A DNA stretch of 64,000 nucleotides from Clavelina lepadiformis (Eukaryota > Chordata > Ascidiacea > Aplousobranchia > Clavelinidae), in NCBI RefSeq assembly GCF_947623445.1, contig NC_135248.1:868001-932000 (forward strand). Direction: 5' to 3'. Shown one piece after another: positions 23,250-36,100 of this stretch (positions are counted from its first letter, which is position 1; each line of letters begins with the position of its first letter). A program made the position numbers and the translations under genes. The notes below the pieces were generated by a model. That model saw only the letters and a program-made list of their open reading frames with translations, did not search any database and was not told the origin of the DNA.

Positions 23250-24745
23250 ATGAAAGTGATTGTTGCCGGCCATCAAAAAACTGGAACAAAGACCCTAAAC
23301 GAGGCTTTAACATTGCTTGGTTATAATGTGTACGATTTCCTGGAAAACTTTTTTTATCTATCAAAAGAATGGAATCAAATTTTGACAACTGGCGGTGATA
23401 CTCAACTTTTCCAGAAAATGTTTTGTGATGTTGATGCAGTTTGTGACATGCCATCTCTGCTCTTTTGGGAAGAAATTCACCGCGCCTTTCCTGATGCAAA
23501 GGTTTGATTGATGTTTTTTAGATTGAAGAAAGTTGCTCTGTACTGGCTGTGTTTCACGTTAGTTCATTTTTTAACAATGATACTGATTAACAATATTTCC
23601 CCCTAATTTTACTGAAAGAATGTTTTTTCATTGACATTTACAAAATCTGGCAATAATAACATGATAATTTTAGAAAAGTTTTCAAGTTTTTTATTTTTTC
23701 GCTTTTCTGTTTTAAGATCATTTTAAGTGTCCGTGAGAATGATGATGTTTGGTTTCGAAGCATGATGAACCAAATGACATCAAATCAAAAAAATTGTCTT
23801 TTACGTTTGGTCTTCTTTCTTTCACCCACTGCACTATCTCGATTGGTAGGATCTGGCATTCGTGCAGGTAAGTTAAGAAAATTCTTGTAAAAAGTAGATT
23901 TGTGATTTGGGGAAATATATCATACATTGGCTGATTAAAAAGGAGTGTTCTGTGTGAAATTATACACAGGCATCATGAAGCAAAAGTTACAAGTGTGAAT
24001 TTGCGTGTAAGTTATCGGTTTAAAACTTTAAATGGACAATGATTAATGTCCCAGTAGTATGAGGACAAAATTTTTTGTTGTAAAAAGAGAGTTTGTTGAA
24101 CTTGTATCCATGCTCATTGACTTGGCCTTGCAAAATCTTCATTGTATCTTCAGCACAGCTTGCTTATGGAATGGATAGGTCAGCCATATTTTCCACAAAA
24201 CAAAATGAAATGTATATGAAGTTGTGTTACAGAAGGCATAATGCCCATGTCATGATGGTGAGTAGCTTCTTATATCACAACATATTTTGATGTCCATGGT
24301 TTGGCAAAAACATGAAATTTATCTTTAGGTATTTTGTTGTAAAGGTTGCTGGTAGCTATGTGTGTACAGAATAGAAACGCAATTTGTTTTAGGCATTAAG
24401 CAGATAACTGTGCGTAGTTGTTTTTGAAATAGTGTCGCTCCGGTTAGATATTTTTGTCAACATATATTTGAATGTAAGTCTATTTATTGTAATTAGAATG
24501 CCCCAAAGGACAAGCTGCTTATATACAACTGCAAGGAGGGGTGGGGCCCATTGTGTGAATTCCTTGGTGTGGATGCCCCAAGTGTTCCGTTTCCTCATAA
24601 GAACAAAAAAGGCTCAATATTTGATGAACTCATGGAGAAAAGTGACATTATGAAGAGAATGCAGTTGGAAGCACTTGTAGTCGGTGGAATAATTATTGCG
24701 ATTATTGTGGTCATTGTGTCTCTCTGTATTTCCTTGCTTGGTTGA
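23250..24745 (+). CDS. Sulfotransfer_4-type P-loop sulfotransferase with C-terminal anchor, copy A
   Basis: Four exons, 23250-23501, 23717-23867, 24154-24257 and 24497-24745 (TGA), in phase, 251 residues. The start MKVIVAGHQKTGTKTLNEAL carries the GxxKTGT-type loop that binds the 5'-phosphosulfate of PAPS. CDMPSLLFWEEIHRAFPDAK and IILSVRENDDVWFRSM match the D-P-fW-EL-yPdaKvIL-vRd-W pattern of this family. The last exon holds LLIYNCKEGWGPLCEFLGV and VPFPHKN, the usual C-terminal signature. After it comes a single hydrophobic helix (LEALVVGGIIIAIIVVIVSL) ending at SLLG, suggesting tail-anchoring to a membrane. The substrate is unknown. An AAG at 23241-23243 and a CAG at 23216-23218 are possible acceptors just upstream of the ATG. 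Confidence 0.88.
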
Positions 24746-25350
24746 AATACCGCTTTTTTATTTTTCAACCTGCTGCTCGTAACTTTACTATTGTGGTATA
24801 TAAGTAATGTAACTACAGTAGTAGCCATCCTATGTAGCCATAGATAGTATTACCAACTGCTTTTAATGACTGTTTTGGACAGAGTAACAAATTTTCGAAT
24901 ATTCTTCGTCCTTTCATTTTTTTCCACCATGCACTGCGTCGATACATTGGTGACGGACATAGACATCACAATCTTTTAGCCTACTTTGTCTTTTTTCCTT
25001 TTGTGTCTTTGTTCATTTGATGCCAAATCATAAGTGCAATGAAATTGTTTTCTATGTCATGAATGATGGTAACTAGAGTATTGATTGGATGCAAGTTTTT
25101 GGCATATAAATTTGCATGCATTGACGTTTCTTATTTTCTAAACTGTGATCTCACCGCCCCATGTAAAAGCTGTGGTGACCCCGATTTTGGGAGTCATTTC
25201 CAACTCTTGAAATTGGTTTATTTATGTTTATTTTTTGTTTTGTGCTCCCATGTTATATCTATTTCAAATCATACGTATACAGGCTGTAAGAGTAGTTTGA
25301 AAAGTGCCTGGAATTTCAGTTCAGAAAAATAATCTGCATTGAGTAAGAAA

Positions 25351-25737
25351 ATGTCGAATAGTAAACAGGATGATGACGCACCAGTGACGTACGAAGATCA
25401 AAAGAAAATAAACCTTTTTGCTCGTAAAAACGTTCAGTTGAATGAACTACGGAGCCAGGTTGAAGGGAAGAAAAAAGTTTTGCAAAACGTTGAAGACGCC
25501 TCTGATGACCTGCTTCTGTTGGAAGACGAAAACGTGAACGTTGATTTTAAAATTGGTGAAGTTTTCATAGAGCACTCACAAGACGAAACCCAGGATCTAC
25601 TTGAAAAAGTCAAAATCGACCTGAATGATGACATTAGCGGATTACAGAAAGAAAGTTCAGAAATTGAAAAAGTTATGAATGATCTAAAAGTGCAGTTATA
25701 CGCAAAGTTTGGCGATAACATCAATCTAGAACCTTAA
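25351..25737 (+). CDS. PFDN4: Prefoldin subunit 4, copy B
   Basis: 128 codons without introns. It differs from copy A by one residue that I can find (Asp for Asn in the VKIDLNDD segment; 22861 against 25618). The upstream 120 bp and the 3' UTR with AATAAA at 25936-25941 are also almost identical to copy A. It is either a very recent duplicate or is kept identical by gene conversion. Confidence 0.93.
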   Translation: MSNSKQDDDAPVTYEDQKKINLFARKNVQLNELRSQVEGKKKVLQNVEDASDDLLLLEDENVNVDFKIGEVFIEHSQDETQDLLEKVKIDLNDDISGLQKESSEIEKVMNDLKVQLYAKFGDNINLEP

Positions 25738-25935
25738 ACATTTCTTCAATTAAGCACCATGAAATGGTTTTTCTATATCTGTGTGAAACTCTGTGCAGTA
25801 GTGTGTGCTTGGTTTTTTAATATGTTGCTGTGTAGCACATGGTTTGTATGTAGCTTGCAGGTTTGAATTATTGTTATTGTGGGTACACTTGTATTGACAG
25901 TATGAGAATGATAGTTACGACCATCACCAGTGCAT

Positions 25936-25941
25936 AATAAA
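25936..25941 (+). terminator. Poly(A) signal AATAAA between PFDN4 B and sulfotransferase B
   Basis: Same position relative to both genes as in unit A; it ends 66 bp before the ATG at 26007. Confidence 0.6.
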
Positions 25942-26006
25942 TTGATATTTAAAAATTATCCCATTGTTTGGTCAGAGTAATTTAAGGAAAATCATTAAGG
26001 TGGAGA

Positions 26007-28278
26007 ATGAAAGTGATTGTTGCCGGCCATCAAAAAACTGGAACAAAGACCCTAAACGAGGCTTTAACATTGCTTGGTTATAATGTGTACGATTTCCTGG
26101 AAAACTTTTTTTATCTATCAAAAGAATGGAATCAAATTTTGACAACTGGCGGTGATACTCAACTTTTCCAGAAAATGTTTTGTGATGTTGATGCAGTTTG
26201 TGACATGCCATCTCTGCTCTTTTGGGAAGAAATTCACCGCGCCTTTCCTGATGCAAAGGTTTGATTGATGTTTTTTAGATTGAAGAAAGTTGCTTTGTAC
26301 TGGCTGTGTTTCACGTTAGTTCATTTTTTAACAATGATACTGATTAACAATATTTCCCCCTAATTTTACTGAAAGAATGTTTTTTCATTGACATTTACAA
26401 AATCTGGCAATAATAACATGATAATTTTAGAAAAGTTTTCAAGTTTTTCATTTTTTCGTTTTTCTGTTTCAAGATCATTTTAAGTGTCCGTGAGAATGAT
26501 GATGTTTGGTTTCGAAGCATAATAAACCAAATGACATCGATTCAAACAAGTTTTTTTTTACGTTTGGTCTTCTTTCTTTCACCCACTGCACTATCTCGAT
26601 TGGTGGGACCTGGCATTCGTTCAAGTAAGTTAACAATATTTTATAAAAAAGTAGGTTTGTGATTTGTGGAAATGTATGATAAAAAGGTTGATTAAAAACG
26701 AGTGTTCTGTGTGAAATTATACACAGGCATCCTGAAGCAAAAGTTACAACTGTAAATTTGTGTATTAAATAATCGGTTTAAATGTACAATGATTAATGTC
26801 CCAGTAGTATTAGGACAACTTTGAAATTTTTAAGGGAACTATTTGCAAGGACAAGGGTTTTAGGCATATGTAGACTCATCTTGGTGTGACTTAAACTCAA
26901 TGATTCAGCAACACTTAAGGTCCAGGTTATTGAGCTTTATTGTATTTATTTTTAATTTAATTTGTTTCGATTTGCTCAAATTTAAACTGTTTGTTAATAC
27001 CTTGTTGAATATCATTACAATAGCAGTCTCAAATTGGGGCTTTATGATATAGATAAAAATGTGCGTGTTAATTGGAACTTGCACTAAGACTAACTCGATG
27101 ACAGGGTCTTAAATTGTGCAAAGATTTTTCTCGAGACTTCATAATTTCAAGACCTATTCTTTGATATTCCAAAGCGATTTAATAATTTTTAATAGTAAAT
27201 TTGGTTTAGTTCCTCCAGTGCAGTTTTGCACGTTGGGTAGTTAACAACCTCCAGTTTTTTCGGTTTCTGGAACAACTTTCAACGGTGCCTCATTGATACC
27301 GGATTGTTCTTGCATTGTTTTTAGGTCTTTCTTAATGGTTCTTCTCCATTTATTTTTGGCGCAGCTGGTTTTTTTGCACCTTTGGGTACCCAGGTCGTTG
27401 TTATTTTTGCATGGTGGCTGTTAGGTAGTGACAGGATGTGTCCTGCCAACTTAAGGCGGTAGATTGTAACGACTTCATGGAGTGGTCAAGACTTGGTTCT
27501 TCGCAAGTCCTTTTTGTTTGTTACATGGTCTCTGTAGCTTTTTTCAACGAAAGTTTGCTGCTAATATTCTTTAAGTGAAGACATTACAGATTAAAAGGTT
27601 AATATTTTTGTTGTAAAAAGAGAGTTTGTTGAACTTGTATCCATGCTCATTGACTTGGCCTTGCAAAATCTTCATTGTATCTACAGCACAGCTTGCTTAT
27701 GGAATGGATAGGTCAGCCATACTTTCCACTAAAAAAAATGAAATGTATATGAAGTTGTGCTACAGAAGGCATAATGCCCATGTCATGATGGTGAGTAGCT
27801 TCTTATATCACAACATATTTTGATGTCCATGGTTTGGCAAAAGCATGAAATTTATCTTTAGGTATGTTGATGTAAAGGTTGCTGGTAGCTATGTGTGTAC
27901 AGAATAGAAACGCAATATGTTTTAGGCATTAAGCAGATAACTGTGCGTAGTTGTTTTTGAAATAGTGTCGCTCCGGTTAGATATTTTTGTCAACATATAT
28001 TTGAATGTAAGTCTATTTATTGTAATTAGAATGCCCCAAAGGACAAGCTGCTTATATACAACTGCAAGGAGGGGTGGGGCCCATTGTGTGAATTCCTTGG
28101 TGTGGATGCCCCAAGTGTTCCGTTTCCTCATAAGAACAAAAAAGGATCAATATTTGATGAACTCATGGAGAAAAGTGACATTATGAAGAGAATGCAGTTG
28201 GAGGCACTTGTAGTCGGTGGAATAATTATTGCGATTATTGTGGTCATTGTGTCTCTCTGTGCTTCCTTGCTTGGTTGA
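26007..28278 (+). CDS. Sulfotransfer_4-type P-loop sulfotransferase with C-terminal anchor, copy B
   Basis: Exons 26007-26258, 26474-26624, 27687-27790 and 28030-28278 (TGA) correspond one-to-one to copy A and keep the same phases and length (251 residues). Exon 1 is identical in protein sequence. Exon 2 has several replacements (SIINQMTSIQTSF against SMMNQMTSNQKNC; GPGIRS against GSGIRA), exon 3 ILSTKK for IFSTKQ, and exon 4 SLCAS for SLCIS. PAPS-binding motifs and the C-terminal hydrophobic helix are kept, so both copies look functional. Confidence 0.87.
26825..27600 (-). mobile_element. Insert with decayed LINE ORF2 3' fragment
   Basis: This stretch is absent from unit A. On the minus strand it can be read as RLKLAGHILSLPNSHHAKI, then TTWVPKGAKKPAAPK and, in another frame, NKWRRTIKKDLKTMQEQSG. 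The order GHxLRxP ... WxPxGKRKRGRPxxTWRRTxxxxLKxM is the familiar C-terminal end of many non-LTR retrotransposon polyproteins. Only this tail is present; at least one frameshift separates its two halves. No flanking duplication was identified. Confidence 0.55.
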
Positions 28279-28640
28279 AATATCGCTTTTTTATTTTTTA
28301 ACCTGCTGCTCGTAACTTTACTATTGTGGTATATGAGCAACGTACCTACAGTAGAAGCCATCCTATGTAGCCATAGACAATATTAACAACTGCTTTCAAT
28401 GACTGTTTTGGACAGAGTAACAAATTTTCGAATATTCTTCGTCCTTTCATTTTTCCACCATGCACTGCGTCGATACATTGGTGACGGACATAGACATCAC
28501 AATCTTTGGGCCTGCTTTGACTTTTTTCCTTTTGTGTCTTTGTTCATTTGATGCCAAATCACAAGTGCAATGAATTGTTTTCTATGTCATGAATTATGGT
28601 AACTAGAGTATTGATTGAATGCAAGTTTCTGGCATAAAAC

Positions 28641-29898
28641 ACACAGCTGGGTTTTAAATTGCGAAATTATCACGGTTTTTGTTCTTTTTTACATGATTGT
28701 GATTAGTCAGGTCTGGTTATGGCAGCTTTGGTTTATGTGACCATTGTCGTAATGATGCTCAGAACTGTCCATCTCGTTAAGTGTTTTGCAAAATCTTCTG
28801 TGATTTTATTGTAATGATTGGCAACATGAAACAGCACAGCGATATTGCAATGGCAAAGGCACGGTTGTATGTGGATCATTGAATTACAATTTTGCTTTAA
28901 AACGTTGACATTGAAACATGGTACAACCAAATGTGGATGCACTGCCAACACTGACATTTTTTTTAAATCTACCTGTGAGCATAAAATTTTCTTTTATTCA
29001 AAGATTGCATTTTTTGCATACTGGAGTTTCGCTTAATCATGAATTTTTAAGATGTTTTTGCACAAAGGCACGGCACTCACTGTATAGCTATTTTTAATCT
29101 ATACTGTATATTAATGTATGCGATGATCTAAAAATTGATTTTATCTTCTGCAAGCCTACTTCAGTCTTTATTGTGTGAGCAGTATCACTTTTATTTGAGA
29201 CTGATGTGTATTATAATAAACTTTATTACAGTTCTAAGATAAGATCTCTTTAACATTTACTAACTGGCAGCTTTCCAACCATAGTTCAATGCTTAGATTT
29301 CACACAATTTCTTATCAATACAAAGCTAATTCTTTGGAATTAAGGAATTTGTCAGGCCTTGTTCAAATTCCATTAATCCAAGTTGTGAACCGCAGTTAGG
29401 AGCTGTCTGCGGCTAAGTGAATAAGAACGCTGGCGCGCTAATTTTGGAGGATATGTCTGCTACGTGTTGTGAGTGTAGCAGCTTGTCTTTCACTGCATGT
29501 GCCATAAATTTCCCAGTTAAGTTTCCTGTTTGAATCATATCATTTATTTTTGTCGTTGACTGTTGATTAATAAACATTTATCTGGTAGCTGTGTACTTGT
29601 CAGTTTTTTTAGCTCTGTACTCAGTCAGTTTTCGATTGCTAGGTTTCAGCTTCTTGGTTGTCAAGTCACAGTATCCGAAAGGGGCTACCACCCCCCAATT
29701 TTTTGTGTCTATAGGTTTCTACATTAGGTGGCGGTGTCTTAAAACAAGCACTTTTTAGTTGAATTCATGAAATATTTGCCCCCCCCCCCCCCCCCCCCCC
29801 AATTTGTTTTACTTGACGTTGTTCACTTTCATGGAAGAAAAAGCCAGTGTTGCCGTGGTCATTGTGGCAGCTTGTCTGTTGGTTTTGTTGCTTTAATT
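28641..29898. other. Intergenic region right of the tandem duplication
   Basis: No gene recognised. AT-rich, with an AATAAA-containing stretch near 29216 and a 22-bp cytosine run at 29779-29800. Confidence 0.45.
29779..29800. repeat. Poly(C)/poly(G) homopolymer of 22 bp
   Basis: Twenty-two consecutive C on the + strand, striking in an AT-rich setting. Length in the assembly may be unreliable. Confidence 0.9.
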
Positions 29899-30202
29899 CA
29901 GGGGCGGGCAACTTTTTTGGTCGGCGGGCCTGATATGAGAAAATAAACTACTTGGCGGGCCGGATTCCTGAATCGATACATTAATCGTGTATTTATCCAC
30001 CTATGCAAGGAATAAATCGTATTTAATGTAAACTTTAAGTTTTAAGCATAGAGACCAAAAACAGTATTTAATGAATTTATTAACAAATAATGTACTTCAA
30101 TAGCTGCTGAAGTCAAAACTGAACTGCTGAACTGTCTGCGGGCCGCTCAAAATCCCGTCGCGGGCCGGGTCCGGCCCGCAGGCCGTATGTTGCCCACCCC
30201 TG
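29899..30202. mobile_element. hAT MITE with perfect 8-bp target duplication
   Basis: The 304-bp element starts CAGGGGCGGGCAAC and ends GTTGCCCACCCCTG; the inverted ends match at 13 of 14 positions. Both flanks are CTTTAATT (29891-29898 and 30203-30210), a perfect 8-bp duplication. It encodes nothing. Internal GGCGGGCC and GGGCCGG motifs near the ends are typical of hAT MITEs. Confidence 0.92.
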
Positions 30203-30651
30203 CTTTAATTCAATTAAAATTCGTGTCAGGTGTTTTGTGCTGATTAAAATCTTGGAAAAGATTCCGCTTTATTTAAATAAGTGGTAACAAATCGGATTAG
30301 GCAGCATACTGTTGGAAAAAATTTATTTTCATTCCCTTCGCCGAGTAGAAATTACCACTTCATGTCACCGATAAGCAATTGCGGTGCCATAACAAATCAA
30401 GGTCAGACAAGTTCGTTTGGCTCAGCTCTGTTGCAATGAAATAATTCCGAAATTACAAGTAAAAATAATAATTACAAGTTTAGTTAGTGGCCACATAAGA
30501 CCAGCGCAGAAAGATCAGAAATACTAGTTTAGCTTGATCAGGTGATTATAATTAAATTTGCGCTTCTAAATAAATTTTTATTATAACGCCTATCTCACTC
30601 TTACACACCCCACGTTTTGTCTGTTAAATTTTTCTCAGAGCAGTGTTTAGC

Positions 30652-30657
30652 TTTATT
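30652..30657 (-). terminator. Poly(A) signal of the cyclophilin gene
   Basis: AATAAA on the minus strand, 256 bp beyond the stop codon. The homologous duplicate near 39230 begins at almost this point. Confidence 0.6.
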
Positions 30658-30912
30658 TTCAATGCACTTCCAATAGAAGCAATCTGCATTATAATAAACT
30701 TTATAACAGTTACAAAACGATTCGTTGGAGGCTTTTTAACAGGCAGGAGTATTTTCACAAAAATTAGCCACATTTTACTGAATGCTTCGAATTCACCAAT
30801 CAATGAAAATGTTACACGATCGATATAAAACAAATTCTCTGGAATAACAAAATTTCTTAAACGAAATCAAGAGTAGCACTCGCAAAATTCTAGTAATGCA
30901 AGTTGGTGAAAT

Positions 30913-31896
<984 letters not shown>

Positions 31897-33114
31897 TTTT
31901 ATAATTATTTCTCAAACGACTCCAAATAAAACTATCACGACACTGCAACAGCACTAACCACTCCTAACAAGTCAACTACTAGAGCAAGAATGGGACAAGA
32001 CAGACTTGATTGAGAGCACGTGCGCAGGAGTGGAATTTTCCAAAAAAAAAATGATTTGATTATATTCATCCGCGATTGTAAAAACGGTTGCTTCTACAAT
32101 TCTACTTAAAGTTTAGTTGAGATAAAAATATGTTGATATATAAATTTTCAAGTTAAAAGTGGTTTTTGTAAAAAATAAAATTATTTAAACTTGCATCTAC
32201 AAAGTATTTTATTGTAGTTTGGCTTAGTGGTTCGGTTCACGGCGGAGTAACCTTACGATTTACATCATTTTGCTCATAGCGGTCTTGACTTTTTTTTCTC
32301 GTTTTCGTGCGGCCGCAATGTCCAATTTTTAAGTCGCCGACATTTTGATTGGCAATAGGCTCTTTTGTCAATAAAACAACCAATTTTGAATAAATACAGG
32401 TTTTCCGATAGTCCATCGCGTTTATTGCATTGATGCTTTGTATTAAGAAACGCTTCCCGCCAACCCGGTTTATTGAAGTACCACGTGTGTAAATCGTGTG
32501 CTTTATTTCGTGTGATCAAAATTTAAATAGTCTGTCTAGATTTTCTTGAAGGCAAATAATGTCTTTGGCATTTTGATTCCTGCATTCAGTTTTCTCAAAA
32601 ACTTATTTTACGATTACAGTACATAAAAGAAACATAAAAAGAAAATCGATTGTGTTTAAATATGAAATATTAGTGGAGAAATGTATGGCTTACAGAATAT
32701 TACATGAAATATCTTTATAAATCAACAAGTAGAGTTTTCTTATCTGGCAGCAATGTCGGTAACCAAAACAACAACTTCAACACTATTTAAAACACTTAAA
32801 AACAGCGATTATGAAAGAAATTCAATTATTATTATTATTGCAATTTCATTACTTCACAGTTAAGCAATTGAATTTTGTTGTAATAGATATCACATAGGCT
32901 GGGCCTGCCCTAATGTTTACAAACTAATTTGTATTCGTAGCTTGACTCGCCCGTTGATCCCTAGACTAGACCTAGACTTGTTAATGCCTTTAATGTTGGG
33001 CTAAGTAACTGTTTCTGGTTTGTCGTGGATGTTTTGCAAACTTTGACTTTTTACCAAATCGACTTTTGTTTTGTGTGATTGAAACTCTGTTGGATTTTCA
33101 ACAAACAATCTGTA
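31897..33114. other. Divergent intergenic region of PPIA and METTL14
   Basis: Start codons lie 1.2 kb apart on opposite strands, so both promoters are expected here. The stretch is AT-rich with a short ATT repeat (about 32827-32842). No exon, transposon end or RNA gene was recognised. Confidence 0.5.
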
Positions 33115-36100
33115 ATGGATAAACGAATGCAACGAATGAGGGAAAAGCAAAAGAAACGCCGGGAACTTTTGGCTAAGCAGGTACAGGCAATTCCTGAAAA
33201 TGAATGAAAATTTATGATGCTGGGATCTGTACTTGTACCCGATGCAGCCTAAGTAGTAAGAAAACGGCGAATCGTATTGTTCAATTTTAGCCATTGACTG
33301 TGTGGAGCGAAAAGTATGCTGCAAGTATAACGGTCATGCAGGTAGTGCAAGTGCACACCCAGGTGAGGATCTAAACAGGAACGGCAAGAATGTACCGGTT
33401 ATGACGTAATAACTCCTCGATCTTCATCTGGGCAGTTGTGTACTTGAACCAATTCAGCTGCCTGTTTTTTTATTTTTATAAGACTTCAATATTAATGCTC
33501 ACAAAAATAATCAACAGACCTACTCAAACAAAATATTTCTTTAGGTTTATTTCAGCCAGATGTAAGCTTATGGTTATTGGTTAACTTCGTCTTTTTTTGT
33601 CGTTATTTTGACAGCTTGGAGTTGGCCATGCCGACAATTTGAGTTTGGCCTTGAGCAGTAAGACTGAGTCTGCCGCCCGTGCTGTTGTAAAGAGACCAGC
33701 AAACGCATCAGAACACTTTTCAAGCAAAGCACCAAAAGCTAAAATTCCAAGACTCGAAAATCAAAAACCTTCTTTGTGGTCATTAAACAAGGTGAGATTT
33801 TTTGCATTTTGACTGGATAATGATATGATATGATAATCTTTTGATTTAAACTTGGTGATAAATCCTCATCACTCATAAACAGTGTATTCAAGTCAGTTAC
33901 TTTTCGTAAAACATTACTCAACATGGTGAAATGTTATAGCAGCGTTTCTCGTACCATGGATCGCAACCCAAAATAATTCCCAGGTAATACTGCGGGGTCA
34001 CAAGTCGTGAGTGGCCAGGAATTTTCAGTAACCAAGTTGGTTATAGTTACTATTTTTGGGTCACAGATACTTTGTAGCAATGTTTCACAAACGACTTTGG
34101 TCCATCAGAAGTTTTAGTTGGCAAAGGCAGTGCTATAATTTATATTGAAAGAATGCGCTTGTTTACTGTGGCATGTCTGGGCAGGACAACAAAGACTCCG
34201 ATGGTGAATTGAATGTGTACAAGGATTCCAGCACGTTCCTAAAGGGAACGCAGAGCTTAAACCCGCACAACGATTATTGTCAGAATTATGTTGACACTGG
34301 ACAAAGACCCCAGAACTTTATTCGAGATGTTGGTGAGTTTTCATTCTAAGCAGCCCAGTGACCTGGCTTACTTCATCCATTCCTTGCTTTATATTATTTT
34401 CCACAATATGAACAAACCTGCTTGATCTTTTAGGTTTGGCTGAGAGATTTGGGGAATACCCGAAACTTAAAGACCTGATTCGTTTGAAGGACGAGCAAAT
34501 TCGAAGCACAAACACACCCCCGACTTACCTCAAATGTGATCTTACAAAGTTTGATATGAGGAAGTTGGGGTACGTTTTTACAATAGTCCAGGCCAGCATT
34601 AACAAAAAATTTTTGTAACTTGCACTTTACACAATAACTGCTGCCCATAAAATGACAACTATTAAAATACACTGCTTTGTGTTTATGCTGTAATGCAAAT
34701 CATACAACCAATTTAATCCTGTTTGCGAGCCATGGTTTGTGACAAGCTATGTTAGATGTATGACGTAAGTTCACGTAACTCAAATCTTGTTTTAACCATC
34801 CAGCACTTGTGTAGTTCTAGGGTAAAATATCGGAAAACAATGGTTTCAAAAATTAATCTAGGAATCGATCCAAATCCATTACAAATACAATAAAATGGTT
34901 ATTTAATACACCTATGCTGCTGCTAAAACCTGGTTTTTATTGGGCATTTGGAGTAACAGCATGTACAAATTTTTTAACGTATTTCTTCTTGATTCAATCT
35001 TGTTCTTGTTATAATTCTACCCGGCAATGCTTCTCTTCTGGTCGTAGTGTTTTTTCAGTGTTTTTGTCTCACTGTTTGTTGTGGAGTTGAAATACTTGTT
35101 CTCAAACTGGGGAAAGTCATTACAACCATGACTTGAAACACAATGATGTTTCCTCAAGACTTAAGGCCCAGGTTCTGAGGTTTTTGGTGTACATTTTCCA
35201 ATTGTTTTGATTCAGTTGTTTAGTTCTTGTCCTTATTAGAACCGTGAACACTAAAACAAGAGTAGGCGTCATCAATGCCTCGCCCAAATTCCTTGAACCA
35301 TTGCGAGTCGAAGATGAGTTTGCATCGTTACAAACCCGTAGCTCTAACTGCTCCACTTCCAAACCATATTGTTTGTCTTATATTTATTGATGATGATGTT
35401 GTTAACTATGTGTTGGTTCAAAAGAAGTTGCCTGATGTGGATTAAAAACTCAATTTTTCTCATTTGTTAGCCAAACATAGATCTCATTTTATTATGCTTC
35501 CTTTCAGATGCAAGTTTGATGTTTTGCTCATCGATCCACCATTACAAGAATACAAGAAAAGAGCCGGCCTCCCACTGAATGGAAGTGAAGCTTCTTGGGA
35601 CGACGTAAGTTTCTAGATTTACATTAAAATATCATATCACCTTGTTATTAATGATCATCAAAAAACAGATTTACTACTATATGGTATACTACTACTACTA
35701 TATGGTAGTGCTAAGTAAAGCAATTGACTATCTGTGTAGAATTAGTTCAACTTCTCTGATTTTACAACAACGTCGTATTTGACTTCAGGTATTATCGCTT
35801 GAAATCGATGAGGTGGCTGCTTCTCGTTCCTTCGTCTTTCTCTGGTGCGGTTCATCGGATGGACTCGACTCGGGGAGAATGTGTTTGAAGAAATGGGGTT
35901 TTCGTAGATGTGAGGACATTTGCTGGATAAAAACAAACTTGAAGCAAACGTATCCCAGTCTCGAAGATGAGTCGTTGTTCGTCAGAACCAAGGTGGTGAT
36001 TCATGTTTTTGTTCTTTTTGCAAGATCTTTTGCGCGTTGTTTCATAATTTGTTAGCTAAGCTGCAAGGCTAACTGTTAACCAATGTACAAGTGTTCGTGA

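Larger units (their letters stand above)
22466..25107 (+). repeat. Tandem duplication, unit A (PFDN4 + sulfotransferase)
   Basis: This unit matches 25223-28640 in direct orientation, offset by 2757 bp at its left end. It runs from just upstream of the prefoldin gene to about 360 bp past the sulfotransferase stop codon. Identity is nearly complete from 22466 to about 23690 and visibly lower after that. Confidence 0.9.
25223..28640 (+). repeat. Tandem duplication, unit B (PFDN4 + sulfotransferase)
   Basis: Direct repeat of 22466-25107, separated from unit A by about 115 bp of unrelated sequence. It is longer because of about 780 bp of extra sequence (26825-27600) in the second sulfotransferase intron. 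All coding exons remain open. Confidence 0.9.
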
